A stretch of 64,000 bases of DNA from Anabaena sp. PCC 7108 (GCF_000332135.1 NZ_KB235896.1:1499403-1563402), one strand, 5' to 3'; positions 17,230 through 26,697 are shown, counted from the stretch's first letter. Numbers and translations: made by a program. The notes: generated by a model from the sequence alone, not told the origin.

Positions 17230-17565
17230 AATGAAGTTGTGTCAGTGATTGTAAGAGCAAGGTTTTGGCGGAAAGTGGCAATTTTCTCTATTTGGTAATA
17301 ACTTAAAGCTGCTTGGTGTTGGGGTCATGGGTCAGTCTATCATTTACTGGGACAGTTCCCAGCAATGGCAGCCGAAAGCCAACTAAGTTGCAGTTGAGAA
17401 TTTCTGATTTTTAATCATAGCTCAGACTTTGAGGGTTTTCCGCGTGGTAATCTTGGAGTCGATATAGTAGTTGAGATTAAGGGTATTAAGTTGAGAATGC
17501 AACTCCAGTAGCTATAAATACGTCCCCTATTTTAAGTTCTCACGCAACTCTATTTTCTGAAGATT

Positions 17566-18441
17566 ATGATTAACTGGAATGGATTTTTAAGAAATTACCG
17601 TCTATGGCAGCGCCGCTGGTTGTATCCGTTGATTTCGCTAAGTGTTGCTATTAGTCTGTGCTTGAGTACATCCCTTCCTAGTCAAGCGATAGATATCTGG
17701 CAGATTATACGCAAGGCTACGGAAATAGCACCGCAAGTAACGCAGGTAATTCAACTGTCTAATTTATCAATTAGGGACGAAGTTGAGCTTGGTAAGCAGA
17801 TGAATGATGAATTGCAGCAGGAAGTTAGACTTTCTCGCAATCAACAGCTTAATCGCTATGTAGATCAAGTTGGTAGACGTTTAGCCGCTCATAGCGACCG
17901 CGCTAATATTCCTTATACTTTTCAAGTGGTTGAAGATGAAGCTGTTAACGCATTTGCTACTGTGGGTGGCTTCGTTTATGTGAATACGGGATTATTAAAA
18001 GTGGCAGATAATGAAGCGGAACTAGCTAGTGTCATCGGTCATGAAATGGGACACATTGAAGGTAAGCATTTGGTCAACCAGATGCAACAAAGAGCGATCG
18101 CTAGTGGTGTAGCTACAGTAACAGGTTTAGATCGAAGTCAAGCTATAGGTATTGGTGTCGATTTAGCTCTAAATCGTCCACGTAGTCGTCAAGATGAATA
18201 TGATGCTGATCGAAGAGGATTAATTACCTTAACACGCACTGGTTATTCTCAATTAGCGATGGTTTCGTTTATGAAAAAACTACAGGGAAAGAGTTCGGTT
18301 CCCACGTTTTTGAGTACACACCCTGGAGCCAGCGATCGCGTATTAGCTCTCCAACGTCAAATTAATAGCCAACCAAGCAAGGGAAATTATGGCTTGGATA
18401 ATACAACTTATAAAGCTAATATCCGAGCCTTTTTACCGTAG
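17566..18441 (+). CDS. M48-family metallopeptidase, secreted
   Basis: A 291-residue zinc protease with an N-terminal signal sequence (RRWLYPLISLSVAISLCLST, cleavage likely after about residue 42). The zinc motif is HEMGH (His159, Glu160, His163) in SVIGHEMGHIEGKH, and the third ligand is Glu211 in RQDEYDADRRG. This layout matches the BepA/LoiP-type periplasmic M48 proteases that handle misfolded envelope proteins. All metal-binding residues are present. It lies alone, 336 nt from the divergent DUF4330 gene. Confidence 0.9.
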   Translation: MINWNGFLRNYRLWQRRWLYPLISLSVAISLCLSTSLPSQAIDIWQIIRKATEIAPQVTQVIQLSNLSIRDEVELGKQMNDELQQEVRLSRNQQLNRYVDQVGRRLAAHSDRANIPYTFQVVEDEAVNAFATVGGFVYVNTGLLKVADNEAELASVIGHEMGHIEGKHLVNQMQQRAIASGVATVTGLDRSQAIGIGVDLALNRPRSRQDEYDADRRGLITLTRTGYSQLAMVSFMKKLQGKSSVPTFLSTHPGASDRVLALQRQINSQPSKGNYGLDNTTYKANIRAFLP

Positions 18442-18507
18442 AAACACTGCCTTGGTTAGTTAAAAAATACCCCCATATTGTCATTGCTCTCAACCTAAAC
18501 TTTCATC

Positions 18508-19269
18508 TTAGGCTCGTTGCTTATGACGATTACTAACTTTAACTTTCTTTGGCTCAACTATACTTACTGCTTTTTCCAAAGGTAGAGTCCGAACGCAGTG
18601 GTTAAAAACATTGGCTTGATAAACCAATTTATTGGTAATGTCTAGCCCGGTTAACCAACCACTGCGAGGATGATAAGCACCGGTATCAATGTCTAACCAG
18701 CCTTGTCCTTGTGCTAATTGCCCAGGAGCCACCCCTGGTAGACTGAAGGTGATAGTGTGTCCGACAATAATTAATTTGTCCTGAAAGTAAGGCTGTTGAA
18801 GGCTGTGAAATTCATCACGTATCCAGCAAAGATCATCTGCTGTCTGTTCTGATACAGATTTATCGGGATCTACACCTGCATGAGTTAACCAAACATCTCC
18901 CAAATCAAGATAGATAGGTAAACTTTCAAACCAATCAATATGATCTTGGGGAATTTGGGCGGTTTGATAACTAGCAATAGTTGCTTGTCCACCACTATAC
19001 AGCCATGCGTGCATTGTTTGATTAGAACTAGATTTGTTACCAACCACGCTCAGTAACATTTGTTCATGATTACCTAGTAGACAAGAATAGTTATTCTCTT
19101 TAACAAAATTTACTACTTGTGCGCTTTGGGGTCCACGATCAATTAAGTCCCCCAAAAAATACACTTCATCTGTTGATGTAACTGCTATTTCCGCCAACAG
19201 AGTCATTAAACCTTGATAGTAACCATGTACGTCCCCAATAATAATTCTTCGTGGACTAATTTCGCTCAT
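18508..19269 (-). CDS. PPP-family metallophosphatase (PrpA/ApaH-like)
   Basis: A 253-residue calcineurin-like phosphatase. The motifs are GDVHGYYQG (Asp13, His15), GDLIDRGPQS (Asp41) and GNHEQ (Asn67, His68), then a later VGHT and WLDIDTGA. It fits the bacterial PPP phosphatases that act on phospho-Ser/Thr or on dinucleoside polyphosphates. Converges with the M48 gene. Confidence 0.88.
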   Translation of the reverse strand: MSEISPRRIIIGDVHGYYQGLMTLLAEIAVTSTDEVYFLGDLIDRGPQSAQVVNFVKENNYSCLLGNHEQMLLSVVGNKSSSNQTMHAWLYSGGQATIASYQTAQIPQDHIDWFESLPIYLDLGDVWLTHAGVDPDKSVSEQTADDLCWIRDEFHSLQQPYFQDKLIIVGHTITFSLPGVAPGQLAQGQGWLDIDTGAYHPRSGWLTGLDITNKLVYQANVFNHCVRTLPLEKAVSIVEPKKVKVSNRHKQRA

Positions 19270-19518
19270 CGGCTCTTGTCTTGAATAAATTTACTAGATA
19301 CTTTTACTACAGTCTTATTTGTCTAACTTTCTTATGACTAAGTTACTAAATACCTGATACCTGATGAATTACATAACTGAATTTTAAACAAATATCTTCA
19401 GTGACTTAATCAGTGACTTAAGTAAAATCTTATCAGATATAACATACCTATTGTAAATGTAAATCCAGTATAGCTTAAAATATAGATGATATTTATCTAC
19501 CTTGTTGGGAGCAGCACA

Positions 19519-19797
19519 ATGTCTGATCAGTTTTCTCCAGAAATTAGCGATCGCATCTGCAAACACATGAATGAGGATCATGCTAATGCTGTTGTTATCT
19601 ACGCACAGGCTTTTGGGAATGTAAAAAATGCTACGGTAGCCCAGATGCTCTCAATTGATGCTGAGGGTATGAATTTAAGCGCAGAGGTAAATGGAGAAAC
19701 AGTACCAGTTCGCGTCCAGTTTGATCATATTTTAGCAGATGCGGAAGATGCTCATCAAACCTTGATTGCAATGGTGAAACAAGCACGGGTGAAGTAG
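19519..19797 (+). CDS. DUF2470 protein (HugZ-like C-terminal fold)
   Basis: From ATG 19519 the protein has 92 residues; an ATG at 19486 would add 11 hydrophobic residues without family support. The pattern ISDRICKHMNEDHANAVVIYA, then MLSIDAEGMNLS and VRVQFDHILADAEDAHQTLIAM is that of DUF2470, the C-terminal domain of HugZ/PPOX-like heme proteins, here free-standing. Free-standing copies are common in cyanobacteria and may touch heme or flavin chemistry, but no activity is known. A heptamer array begins 4 nt after its stop. Confidence 0.82.
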   Translation: MSDQFSPEISDRICKHMNEDHANAVVIYAQAFGNVKNATVAQMLSIDAEGMNLSAEVNGETVPVRVQFDHILADAEDAHQTLIAMVKQARVK

Positions 19798-19801
19798 TAT
19801 T

Positions 19802-19995
19802 GAGTGCTGAGTGCTGAGTGCTGAGTGCTGAGTGCTGAGTGCTGAGTATTGAGTATTGAGTGCTGAGTGCTGAGTGCTGAGTGATGAGTGATGAGTGATG
19901 AGTGATGAGTGATGAGTGATGAGTGATGAGTGATGAGTATTGAGTGCTGAGTATTGAGTATTGAGTGCTGAGTATTGAGTATTGAGTATTGAGTA
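19802..19995. repeat. Heptamer array GAGTGCT/GAGTGAT/GAGTATT, about 27 copies
   Basis: An uninterrupted 7-nt tandem array of nearly 200 bp directly after the DUF2470 gene. The three unit variants occur in blocks (a GAGTGCT block, two GAGTATT, GAGTGCT again, about eight GAGTGAT, then a mixed GAGTATT/GAGTGCT block), which indicates growth by local slippage. Open frames across it on the minus strand are only by-products of the 7-nt period. Confidence 0.95.
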
Positions 19996-20158
19996 GAAAC
20001 AGCCTCACATAATTTTCTAGTTTTTGTTGGATTATTTGGAGCATTAACAACTAAATTGTTAAGTGATATTACAAACCTTGGCAAAATATTGAGAAATTGA
20101 CCGCTAGTCAAACATGGCTCTAAGGTAGAACCTATAGGATAAAATTGAGGCAAATAAG

Positions 20159-20476
20159 ATGAATAAGAATAATATTCAAAACTATCGGTTTGTCTGCACC
20201 TTGACTTTTGGTGATATTTACGGTCAAATCATTGTTTGGTTAATCACAATTACTATCAGTTTAGCATCGGCTTTGGCGCTGATGGGTGCGAGAAGACCAG
20301 TGTATGCTTTAGCTACAGTCGGATTAGTAGTTTTTCTGACACTGCCTTTCTTGCTGTTTGCCTTTGTGACGACATTGTTAAATCATATTGAATTAACTGC
20401 TATAGAACCGGGGACAAAAATGGAACCTATACCAGGTAATATTTCTCAGCAACAACCTGTACAAGCAACTAGTTGA
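20159..20476 (+). CDS. Small membrane protein, hypothetical
   Basis: A 105-residue protein with two membrane helices: about 22-43 (IIVWLITITISLASALALMG) and 50-74 (ALATVGLVVFLTLPFLLFAFV). The short loop between them carries GARRP. The tail is soluble and ends in a Gln-rich stretch. Nothing identifies a function. It lies 93 nt upstream of sdhA with a terminator-like hairpin in between. Confidence 0.7.
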   Translation: MNKNNIQNYRFVCTLTFGDIYGQIIVWLITITISLASALALMGARRPVYALATVGLVVFLTLPFLLFAFVTTLLNHIELTAIEPGTKMEPIPGNISQQQPVQATS

Positions 20477-20523
20477 GAAATGGGTAATTGGGTAATGGCA
20501 ATAAACTAATAACTTAAGATAAC

Positions 20524-20552
20524 ATCCCTGTCTAGAGGCAGGGTATTTTTTT
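20524..20552 (+). terminator. Rho-independent terminator before sdhA
   Basis: CCCTGTCT and AGGCAGGG pair around a small loop, followed by TATTTTTTTG. It would end transcripts of the small membrane-protein gene just before sdhA. Confidence 0.6.
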
Positions 20553-20569
20553 GCAATTGGGGGTTGATT

Positions 20570-22297
20570 ATGTTACAGCATGATGTAATTATTGTTGGTG
20601 GTGGTTTGGCGGGATGTCGGGCTGCGCTAGAAATTGCCCGCACTGACCCTAGTTTAAATGTGGCGGTAGTTGCCAAAACCCATCCGATTCGTTCTCACTC
20701 CGTTGCTGCTCAAGGTGGTATGGCAGCATCTTTGCAAAATGTTGACCCAGAAGATAGTTGGGAAGCACACGCTTTTGATACTGTCAAGGGTTCCGATTAT
20801 TTGGCAGACCAAGATGCTGTAGCTATTCTCACCCAAGAAGCGCCCAATGTGGTAATTGATTTAGAACACATGGGAGTTTTGTTCTCGCGTCTTCCTGATG
20901 GTAAAATTGCTCAACGGGCTTTTGGTGGACATTCCCACAACCGCACTTGTTACGCTGCTGATAAAACTGGTCATGCAATTCTGCACGAATTGGTGAATAA
21001 TTTACGGCGTTATGGTGTGCAGATTTACGAAGAATGGTATGTAATGCGCCTGATTTTAGAAGATGGACAGGCAAAAGGTTTGGTGATGTTTCACCTGTTA
21101 GATGGGCAAATTGAGGTGGTGCGGGCTAAGGGCGTGATGTTTGCGACGGGTGGATATGGTCGCGTTTATAACACTACATCTAATGATTATGCTTCGACCG
21201 GTGACGGTTTAGCAATGACTGCGATCGCTGGTTTGCCTTTAGAAGATATGGAATTTGTGCAGTTTCATCCTACTGGTTTATATCCTGTAGGAGTGCTGAT
21301 TTCCGAGGCTGTGCGGGGGGAAGGGGCGTATTTAATTAATGCTGAGGGCGATCGCTTTATGGCTAATTATGCGCCTAGTAGAATGGAATTAGCTCCTCGT
21401 GATATTACCTCAAGAGCGATCGCTTATGAAATTCGTGCCGGTCGTGGTGTCAATCTCGATGGTAGCTCAGGTGGACCCTTTGTTTACCTAGATTTGCGCC
21501 ACATGGGTAAAGAAAAAATCATGAGTCGCGTTCCCTTCTGTTGGGAAGAAGCACACCGTTTAGTAGGTGTTGATGCTGTCACTCAACCGATGCCAGTCCG
21601 TCCCACAATTCATTATTGCATGGGTGGTATACCAGTTAACACCGATGGACAAGTCCGCAGCAGTGGAGATGGTTTAGTTGATGGCTTCTATGCTGCTGGA
21701 GAAACGTCTTGTGTTTCCGTTCATGGTGCCAATCGTCTCGGTAGTAATTCGCTGTTAGAATGTGTAGTTTATGGCAAGCGCACAGGGGCAAGTATAGCCA
21801 GATATGTGCAGAACCGCAAATTACCAAATGTAAATGAGCAACATTATATTACCGAAGCAAAACAACAAATTCAATCTTTACTAGAACAACCTGGAAAATA
21901 TCGAATTAACCAAATTCGCCAAGAATTTCAAGACACAATGACGCAATATTGTGGAGTGTTTAGAACAGAAGAATTAATGCGAGAAGGTTTGCAGAAACTT
22001 GAAAAATTACAACAACAATATCCACTGATTTATTTAGATGATAAAGGAACTTGTTGGAACACGGAATTAGTAGAAGCTTTGGAATTGCAGAGTTTAATGG
22101 TAGTAGGACAGACAATTTTAGCATCAGCTTTAAATCGTCAAGAAAGTCGCGGCGCACATTTCCGGGAAGATTTCCCAAATAGAGATGATAGTCAATTTCT
22201 GCAACACACAATGGCTTATTATTCACCAGCGGGAATTGATATTCAATATCGTCCGGTAATGATTAATATGTTTGAACCAAAGGAGAGAAAGTATTAA
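20570..22297 (+). CDS. sdhA: Succinate dehydrogenase / fumarate reductase flavoprotein subunit
   Basis: A 575-residue flavoprotein from ATG 20570, which has a GGGGG ribosome-binding stretch 7 nt ahead (a TTG two codons earlier is less likely). The dinucleotide-binding motif is VGGGLAGCRAA. HSVAAQGGMAASL carries the His for covalent FAD, and FHPTGLYPVG, the catalytic RxxNSxGSNSLLE-like HGANRLGSNSLLE and the N-terminal part of the C-terminal helical domain follow. It oxidises succinate to fumarate and passes electrons to the iron-sulfur subunit, encoded elsewhere, as is common in cyanobacteria. Single-gene organisation is normal here. Confidence 0.92.
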   Translation: MLQHDVIIVGGGLAGCRAALEIARTDPSLNVAVVAKTHPIRSHSVAAQGGMAASLQNVDPEDSWEAHAFDTVKGSDYLADQDAVAILTQEAPNVVIDLEHMGVLFSRLPDGKIAQRAFGGHSHNRTCYAADKTGHAILHELVNNLRRYGVQIYEEWYVMRLILEDGQAKGLVMFHLLDGQIEVVRAKGVMFATGGYGRVYNTTSNDYASTGDGLAMTAIAGLPLEDMEFVQFHPTGLYPVGVLISEAVRGEGAYLINAEGDRFMANYAPSRMELAPRDITSRAIAYEIRAGRGVNLDGSSGGPFVYLDLRHMGKEKIMSRVPFCWEEAHRLVGVDAVTQPMPVRPTIHYCMGGIPVNTDGQVRSSGDGLVDGFYAAGETSCVSVHGANRLGSNSLLECVVYGKRTGASIARYVQNRKLPNVNEQHYITEAKQQIQSLLEQPGKYRINQIRQEFQDTMTQYCGVFRTEELMREGLQKLEKLQQQYPLIYLDDKGTCWNTELVEALELQSLMVVGQTILASALNRQESRGAHFREDFPNRDDSQFLQHTMAYYSPAGIDIQYRPVMINMFEPKERKY

Positions 22298-22339
22298 CTC
22301 TAGTTACTAGTTATTCATTTGCGGAGATTTTATAGTTTT

Positions 22340-22440
22340 TAGGGTGCGTCGGACAAGATTAGGACTAAAGCTGCGTGTCACACCAAAAATCTATTGTAGG
22401 GTGTGGTTCGGCAAGCTCACCAACCACGTCAGATATCAAA
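22340..22440. repeat. Dispersed GGTGCG/GTAGGGTG repeat at the cassette 5' end
   Basis: AGGGTGCGTCGG and GTAGGGTGTGG motifs lie in a block that continues into the first codons of the next gene. These motifs recur at 663, 37900 and 43320. The first about 20 residues of the 22375 gene therefore appear to be written by repeat sequence. Confidence 0.5.
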
Positions 22441-22833
22441 AATCCTATTGTTGGTACTTGGGCTGCTAATGCGTTGTTGCGGTGGATAGGTCAGATTGAT
22501 GTTGCGGTAAGTGCGCCAGTTGCGTTAGTTGATGCGGTTAAGAGTGGAGTTATTGCTTCTTATGAGGAGTTTAAGTCTGTCGCATTGGATGTTTATGACA
22601 AGTTGAATAACGATTACAACCTAGATGATTTAGTACCTATCTATCGCATTAGAAGAGAAATAGGTGAACGAGTTAGCCGTGAAAAATTCAATAAATGGCT
22701 AGTAGAAATGCAAGCTGATGACATTTTGCAGCTAATTGCCGGAGAAATACCAGACTTTACCTCTGATAAACGCGAAGATTCAATTTCTATACCTGGTACA
22801 CAACTACGTTCTTACGCTAAACGCTTGAGTTAA
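22375..22833 (+). CDS. Probable winged-helix protein, first gene of a three-gene cassette
   Basis: A 152-residue protein with a GTG start; its first about 20 residues come from a dispersed repeat, so the true start may differ. The C-terminal half (LVPIYRIRREIGERVSREKFNKWL, shortened, and IPGTQLRSYAKRL) has the helix-helix-strand-hairpin rhythm of a winged-helix domain, with basic residues in the second helix. It is followed 48 nt later by a large ATPase. No named family was recognised. It could be the regulatory or DNA-recognition part of the cassette. Confidence 0.6.
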   Translation: MSHQKSIVGCGSASSPTTSDIKNPIVGTWAANALLRWIGQIDVAVSAPVALVDAVKSGVIASYEEFKSVALDVYDKLNNDYNLDDLVPIYRIRREIGERVSREKFNKWLVEMQADDILQLIAGEIPDFTSDKREDSISIPGTQLRSYAKRLS

Positions 22834-22881
22834 TCAAATTATCCCCGCAGTTTCTAGTTCCTCGCACCATACGAAATCACC

Positions 22882-24813
22882 ATGACAGATACCCCTATTT
22901 CTCCCATAGAAGCCGTTAATGCTGTAATTAATAGTCATAATCCATTTATTAACGCTGGGATTGTTAAAGAACAGGATGTTTGGGGAAAAGGAGTCCCCGA
23001 CGTACCGACATTAAACGCCCATGCTTCTAATCAAGTTTTTAAAGCCATTGAATTTGTTCGCAAAAGTCAATCTAGTCAAGATAAAGTAACTTCAATTGCT
23101 ATTACTGCACAGCAGGGAGTTGGTAAAACTCATCTTTTGAGTCGCATTCGTCATGAACTAGAAAAAGTGGGTGGTGCTTTATTTGTTTATGCCAGTGCTA
23201 ATAACTATACAGACTTAAATTTAGTTAAATACCAATTCCAGCAAACTTTGGCAGATAGTCTCAGTAAAACTGGTAGCCAAAAAGTCATGCAATGGCAAGA
23301 AGTTGCCGCAGCTATGGCCAACGAAGGTAGAGAAAATGCTACTACTCCAGCAGAGTTAGTCAAAAGATTTGACAATGCGTATAAAAAAAATAAAAACTTA
23401 ATGAATACTCTGCAAAGACAGGTTATTAAAAATAAATCTGATGCAGATCCTTATATTATTCGCGCTATTCTGTGGACACTTTCAGAAACGCAATCGCCTT
23501 TTGCCATTAAATGGCTATCTGGTGAAGAATTAGCTCAATTGAATGCTGATGAGTTGGGATTACCTAATCCTAGTAAAACTAATCAAGATAGAGAAAGTGA
23601 GGCTCTTAAAAATATTCAACAAGTTTTGAATCTAGTTAGTTTTTACAACTCAATTGTTATTTGTTTTGATGAAATAGATGTTAAGAATAACTCTACTGAA
23701 GATGGGTTTCCAACAGAAAGTGTAATTGCTAATTTCGTGAAAATTCTCCATGATACTTTAGAAAATTCAGACCTCAGCCAAGGTGTAGTGATTCTGACGG
23801 TAATGTTACCAGAAACATGGAGAGATAAAGTAAATTCTCTTCAAGGTGGTACACCTGATAGAATTTCTAAATTTACACAACGAAAACCGATAGATTTAAA
23901 ACCTGTTAGTGCCGATTATATGGTACAATTAGCAACTGTCTGGTTACGAGAATATTATAGTTCAAAAAACTTAATTCCTCCTCATCCACTTTACCCATTT
24001 GAAGAAAGTCATCTGAGAGAATACGGTAAGAATAAACCAACTGTTAGAGAAGCTTTACGATGGTGTGCTGATAATTTTAAAGTTGAAGAAGAGCAACTAC
24101 CTGGTGATCCATTTGAAAGGTTTGAATTAGCATTCACAAGGGAAAATGAAGCAAAAATTGAAGAATATATAGAAGATAGTTCTCTCATAGCTGAAGCTCT
24201 ATATTTTGGATTTAATACTTTAAAAGGACAGACTTTAGAAGGAGTAATGATTGAAGAACTTACAAATGATATCAAGCCCAAAGCACACAATAAAAATTTT
24301 ATCAACTTCAAAGTTATTGGTAATGAAAATGGTAAAGAAGTGAAAATTGGTGTAGCAGTTATCCAAGATTCTCAATCTACATTAAATGCAGGTTTAAGAC
24401 GGTTAAATGACTATCATACTTTTGATTTAACTCGTGGTTGTTTAGTGCGTTCTAAATCCAAAATAAAACAAATGCAAAAAAAATCAGCAACATATAGGTT
24501 GTTTGATGAATTGATTTTACAAAGAGGAGGAGAAAATGTAGATGTAATAGAAGATCAAATTCGCCCACTTGTAGCCATATTAGCTATTTATCAAAAGCGA
24601 CAAAATTATAAACTAACAGAAGAACAGATTTTAGATTTTATTTCTAAGAATAAGATTACATTTGATAATCTGTTATTAAGAGAAATTTTAAGTGATCCAT
24701 CTGGTAATATGCCTGACGTTGACGATGGTAATTTTGGAGGATTATTTGATGATGAAGATGATAATATTCCTGACGTTGATGATGATGGTGGTTTAGGTGA
24801 TTTATATGGTTAA
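22882..24813 (+). CDS. Large P-loop (AAA-like) ATPase of the three-gene cassette
   Basis: A 643-residue protein. Walker A is AQQGVGKTHLL (residues 76-86), Walker B is IVICFDE (258-264), and FTQRKPIDL after about 330 sits where a sensor or arginine finger would be. After a helical lid (about 360-410) follows a second domain (residues 450-560, KEVKIGVAVIQDSQ and RRLNDYHTFDL), perhaps nuclease- or oligomerisation-related, and then a strikingly acidic tail of Asp repeats (PDVDDGNF, DDEDDN, PDVDDDGG). The next gene starts 6 nt later. The acidic tail may mimic DNA or bind the partner. Family not identified. Confidence 0.75.
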   Translation: MTDTPISPIEAVNAVINSHNPFINAGIVKEQDVWGKGVPDVPTLNAHASNQVFKAIEFVRKSQSSQDKVTSIAITAQQGVGKTHLLSRIRHELEKVGGALFVYASANNYTDLNLVKYQFQQTLADSLSKTGSQKVMQWQEVAAAMANEGRENATTPAELVKRFDNAYKKNKNLMNTLQRQVIKNKSDADPYIIRAILWTLSETQSPFAIKWLSGEELAQLNADELGLPNPSKTNQDRESEALKNIQQVLNLVSFYNSIVICFDEIDVKNNSTEDGFPTESVIANFVKILHDTLENSDLSQGVVILTVMLPETWRDKVNSLQGGTPDRISKFTQRKPIDLKPVSADYMVQLATVWLREYYSSKNLIPPHPLYPFEESHLREYGKNKPTVREALRWCADNFKVEEEQLPGDPFERFELAFTRENEAKIEEYIEDSSLIAEALYFGFNTLKGQTLEGVMIEELTNDIKPKAHNKNFINFKVIGNENGKEVKIGVAVIQDSQSTLNAGLRRLNDYHTFDLTRGCLVRSKSKIKQMQKKSATYRLFDELILQRGGENVDVIEDQIRPLVAILAIYQKRQNYKLTEEQILDFISKNKITFDNLLLREILSDPSGNMPDVDDGNFGGLFDDEDDNIPDVDDDGGLGDLYG

Positions 24814-24819
24814 TTAATT

Positions 24820-26283
24820 ATGAATAAATCTGTTTCAATTTATAATGCCTTATGCCTACCTGTTCATGATGTTGAGGCTTTAATACAAGGGCAAATTATT
24901 GCCGCGATACCTCGTAAATTGCTGAATACTGGGCAAACATTTGCTCTTTATCCTGTTGATATTTCTACAATAGAAATTGAGAAATATTACCGTACAAGTT
25001 TTTTACCTAATGTTCAAACTGCTATCAAACAAGTTAATACTGATAAAGTATTAATTAAAGCATGGGCTAAATGTGAACTTTGCGAAATTCTAGATAAAAC
25101 AACACCATTAGATATTTTATCTCAATTAACAATCTGGAATTTAGAAACTTTGGAAGCAATGATACAGAAACATCAAAATATTTTTCTGGCTTATTTGCGC
25201 GTTTATCATTTATCTCAACCTTTGGAAATTCCAGCTATTCCAAATATTCAAGATAAGTTAGGTAAATTTGCACCTTTACCGAATAATATTTCTGCTTCTG
25301 AAGATAAACCCGTATTAAGTGATCAAGTATTTATTCGACGCAAACGTCAATTAGAAAACCTAGAACCTCCTTTACATCCTGAATTAGAAGAATTGCAAAG
25401 TGCATTGTTAAAAATAGCTAATAATAACCCATCAGCACAGCAATTAGAAAATGAAATTAAAATCTTTTTAGGTTGGAGTAATGCACCAAATACAAATACA
25501 TCTGATTTAGCTTGGATAAAAACAATTACAACATTAGGAGATAGAAGCATAGAATTTGAAGAGAAAAAAAGTAATTATCAAGCGGGTACAGACTTTGAAA
25601 ACATCTCCCGTCAAAGCCTTGATTTCTTAGGATTTCAAGTTGAAAATGCTTATAAAGGAGGTGCAGGAGGTTTAGACTTATATTGTTCACAACCTTATCC
25701 TTTAGTATGTGAATGTAAAGCAGGTAGAAGTATTCCAGATCGTGCAGTAGAAGAATTAGATAGAATTGGAAAAAGACATCTGCAAGAAAATTATCTGCAA
25801 GCAGTAAGGTTAATTATTGGACCAGGAGAACACACTAGACAACTCAAAAAATCTCTCGAAAAATCTGCGAAAATATCTAAAACCAGTATTATTAAAGCTA
25901 TGACATTACAAAAATTAGTAGAACTGAAAGCAAAATATCCAGGTGCGATAAACTTAATTGAATTAAAAAAATACTTAGAACCCGGTCAAATAGATGATAA
26001 AATTAACGAATATATTGATAAAATAGAAAAAGAGATAAAATTGCGATCGCATATTATTCAAGCAGTAAAAGAAATCCCTAAATCAACAAATCAAAATTCT
26101 GTAACAGTCATAGAAATTCGTAGTCACTATAACGCCATCAATAAATCAACTTTAACAGATGAAATAGTACATGATTTATTAATAGAACTATCATCACCAT
26201 TAACAGGATACTTAGGAAGAGAAAAAGGAAACGACTGGAAAACAGATAAATTCTATTATTTGCGCGACTTAGCAATAAATTAA
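24820..26283 (+). CDS. PD-(D/E)XK nuclease-like protein of the three-gene cassette
   Basis: A 487-residue protein. The N-terminal about 160 residues (YNALCLPVHDVEALIQGQ, then IPRKLLNTG) recall the DUF1802 pattern, only loosely. The middle holds a PD-(D/E)XK nuclease-like core: FENISRQSLDFLGFQ, GGAGGLDLYC with Asp286, and VCECKAGR with Glu298 and Lys300, followed by the helix RAVEELDRIGKRHL. The C-terminal part is helical and ends with a winged-helix-like stretch. It is likely to cut or bind DNA with the ATPase encoded 6 nt upstream. It might be a restriction or repair enzyme; no family name is certain. Confidence 0.75.
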   Translation: MNKSVSIYNALCLPVHDVEALIQGQIIAAIPRKLLNTGQTFALYPVDISTIEIEKYYRTSFLPNVQTAIKQVNTDKVLIKAWAKCELCEILDKTTPLDILSQLTIWNLETLEAMIQKHQNIFLAYLRVYHLSQPLEIPAIPNIQDKLGKFAPLPNNISASEDKPVLSDQVFIRRKRQLENLEPPLHPELEELQSALLKIANNNPSAQQLENEIKIFLGWSNAPNTNTSDLAWIKTITTLGDRSIEFEEKKSNYQAGTDFENISRQSLDFLGFQVENAYKGGAGGLDLYCSQPYPLVCECKAGRSIPDRAVEELDRIGKRHLQENYLQAVRLIIGPGEHTRQLKKSLEKSAKISKTSIIKAMTLQKLVELKAKYPGAINLIELKKYLEPGQIDDKINEYIDKIEKEIKLRSHIIQAVKEIPKSTNQNSVTVIEIRSHYNAINKSTLTDEIVHDLLIELSSPLTGYLGREKGNDWKTDKFYYLRDLAIN

Positions 26284-26334
26284 AAATAACTCTTCTCTCT
26301 GTGTTCTCTGTGTCTCTGTGGTTCGTTTATCCAA

Positions 26335-26697
26335 TCATCCCAAAGTCAAAACACCCGCTGGAAAATTCACCACCAAAGGGAAAAACTCCAACCACTCCGA
26401 ACCCAATAAAATCTCCGTTAATTCATCTCCAACATAAACAGGAATTTCATACTCTTGGTTATCCAAAATTACCTTACCTGAGTAAAGTTCAAAAGTTTTT
26501 AATCCCTGTGCTGTTACCAATTCATCATCACTTACAAATTGCCAGTTAAGTCCATTTAAATCTTGTTTATTAATAGCCAAAAAGCCTGTGAAACCAGTAT
26601 CAAATAAAGCATCCACAGGCAGATTTAAGCCATCAGCAGTAATTAATTCAATCTCAAAAAATAGTTGTTTTCCATTCCCAAAATAACCCTCAATCAT
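26335..26697 (-). CDS. Clan AA aspartic-protease-like protein
   Basis: A 120-residue single-domain retropepsin-like protein. The catalytic triplet is Asp33-Thr34-Gly35 in ALFDTGFTGFLAI, followed by the flap-like region and the closing ILLGSEWLEFFPLVV, which matches the second hydrophobic Gly loop of the family. Homodimers form one active site. Its start overlaps the stop of the upstream gene (26694-27011) by 4 nt, so the two are one operon. In cyanobacteria such small proteases commonly sit after a short hypothetical gene, as here. Confidence 0.82.
   Translation of the reverse strand: MIEGYFGNGKQLFFEIELITADGLNLPVDALFDTGFTGFLAINKQDLNGLNWQFVSDDELVTAQGLKTFELYSGKVILDNQEYEIPVYVGDELTEILLGSEWLEFFPLVVNFPAGVLTLG

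Noticed and set aside
19802-19995. Possible CRISPR array
   Set aside because: The units are 7 nt with no spacers and no cas genes nearby, so it is a tandem repeat.
19631-20153. Two overlapping minus-strand open frames across the 19.8-20.0 kb region
   Set aside because: They run through the 7-nt heptamer array; the repeated Ser/Thr/His tracts come from the period of the repeat, not from a gene.
20564-20569. TTG start of sdhA two codons upstream
   Set aside because: ATG 20570 has a GGGGG ribosome-binding stretch at good distance.
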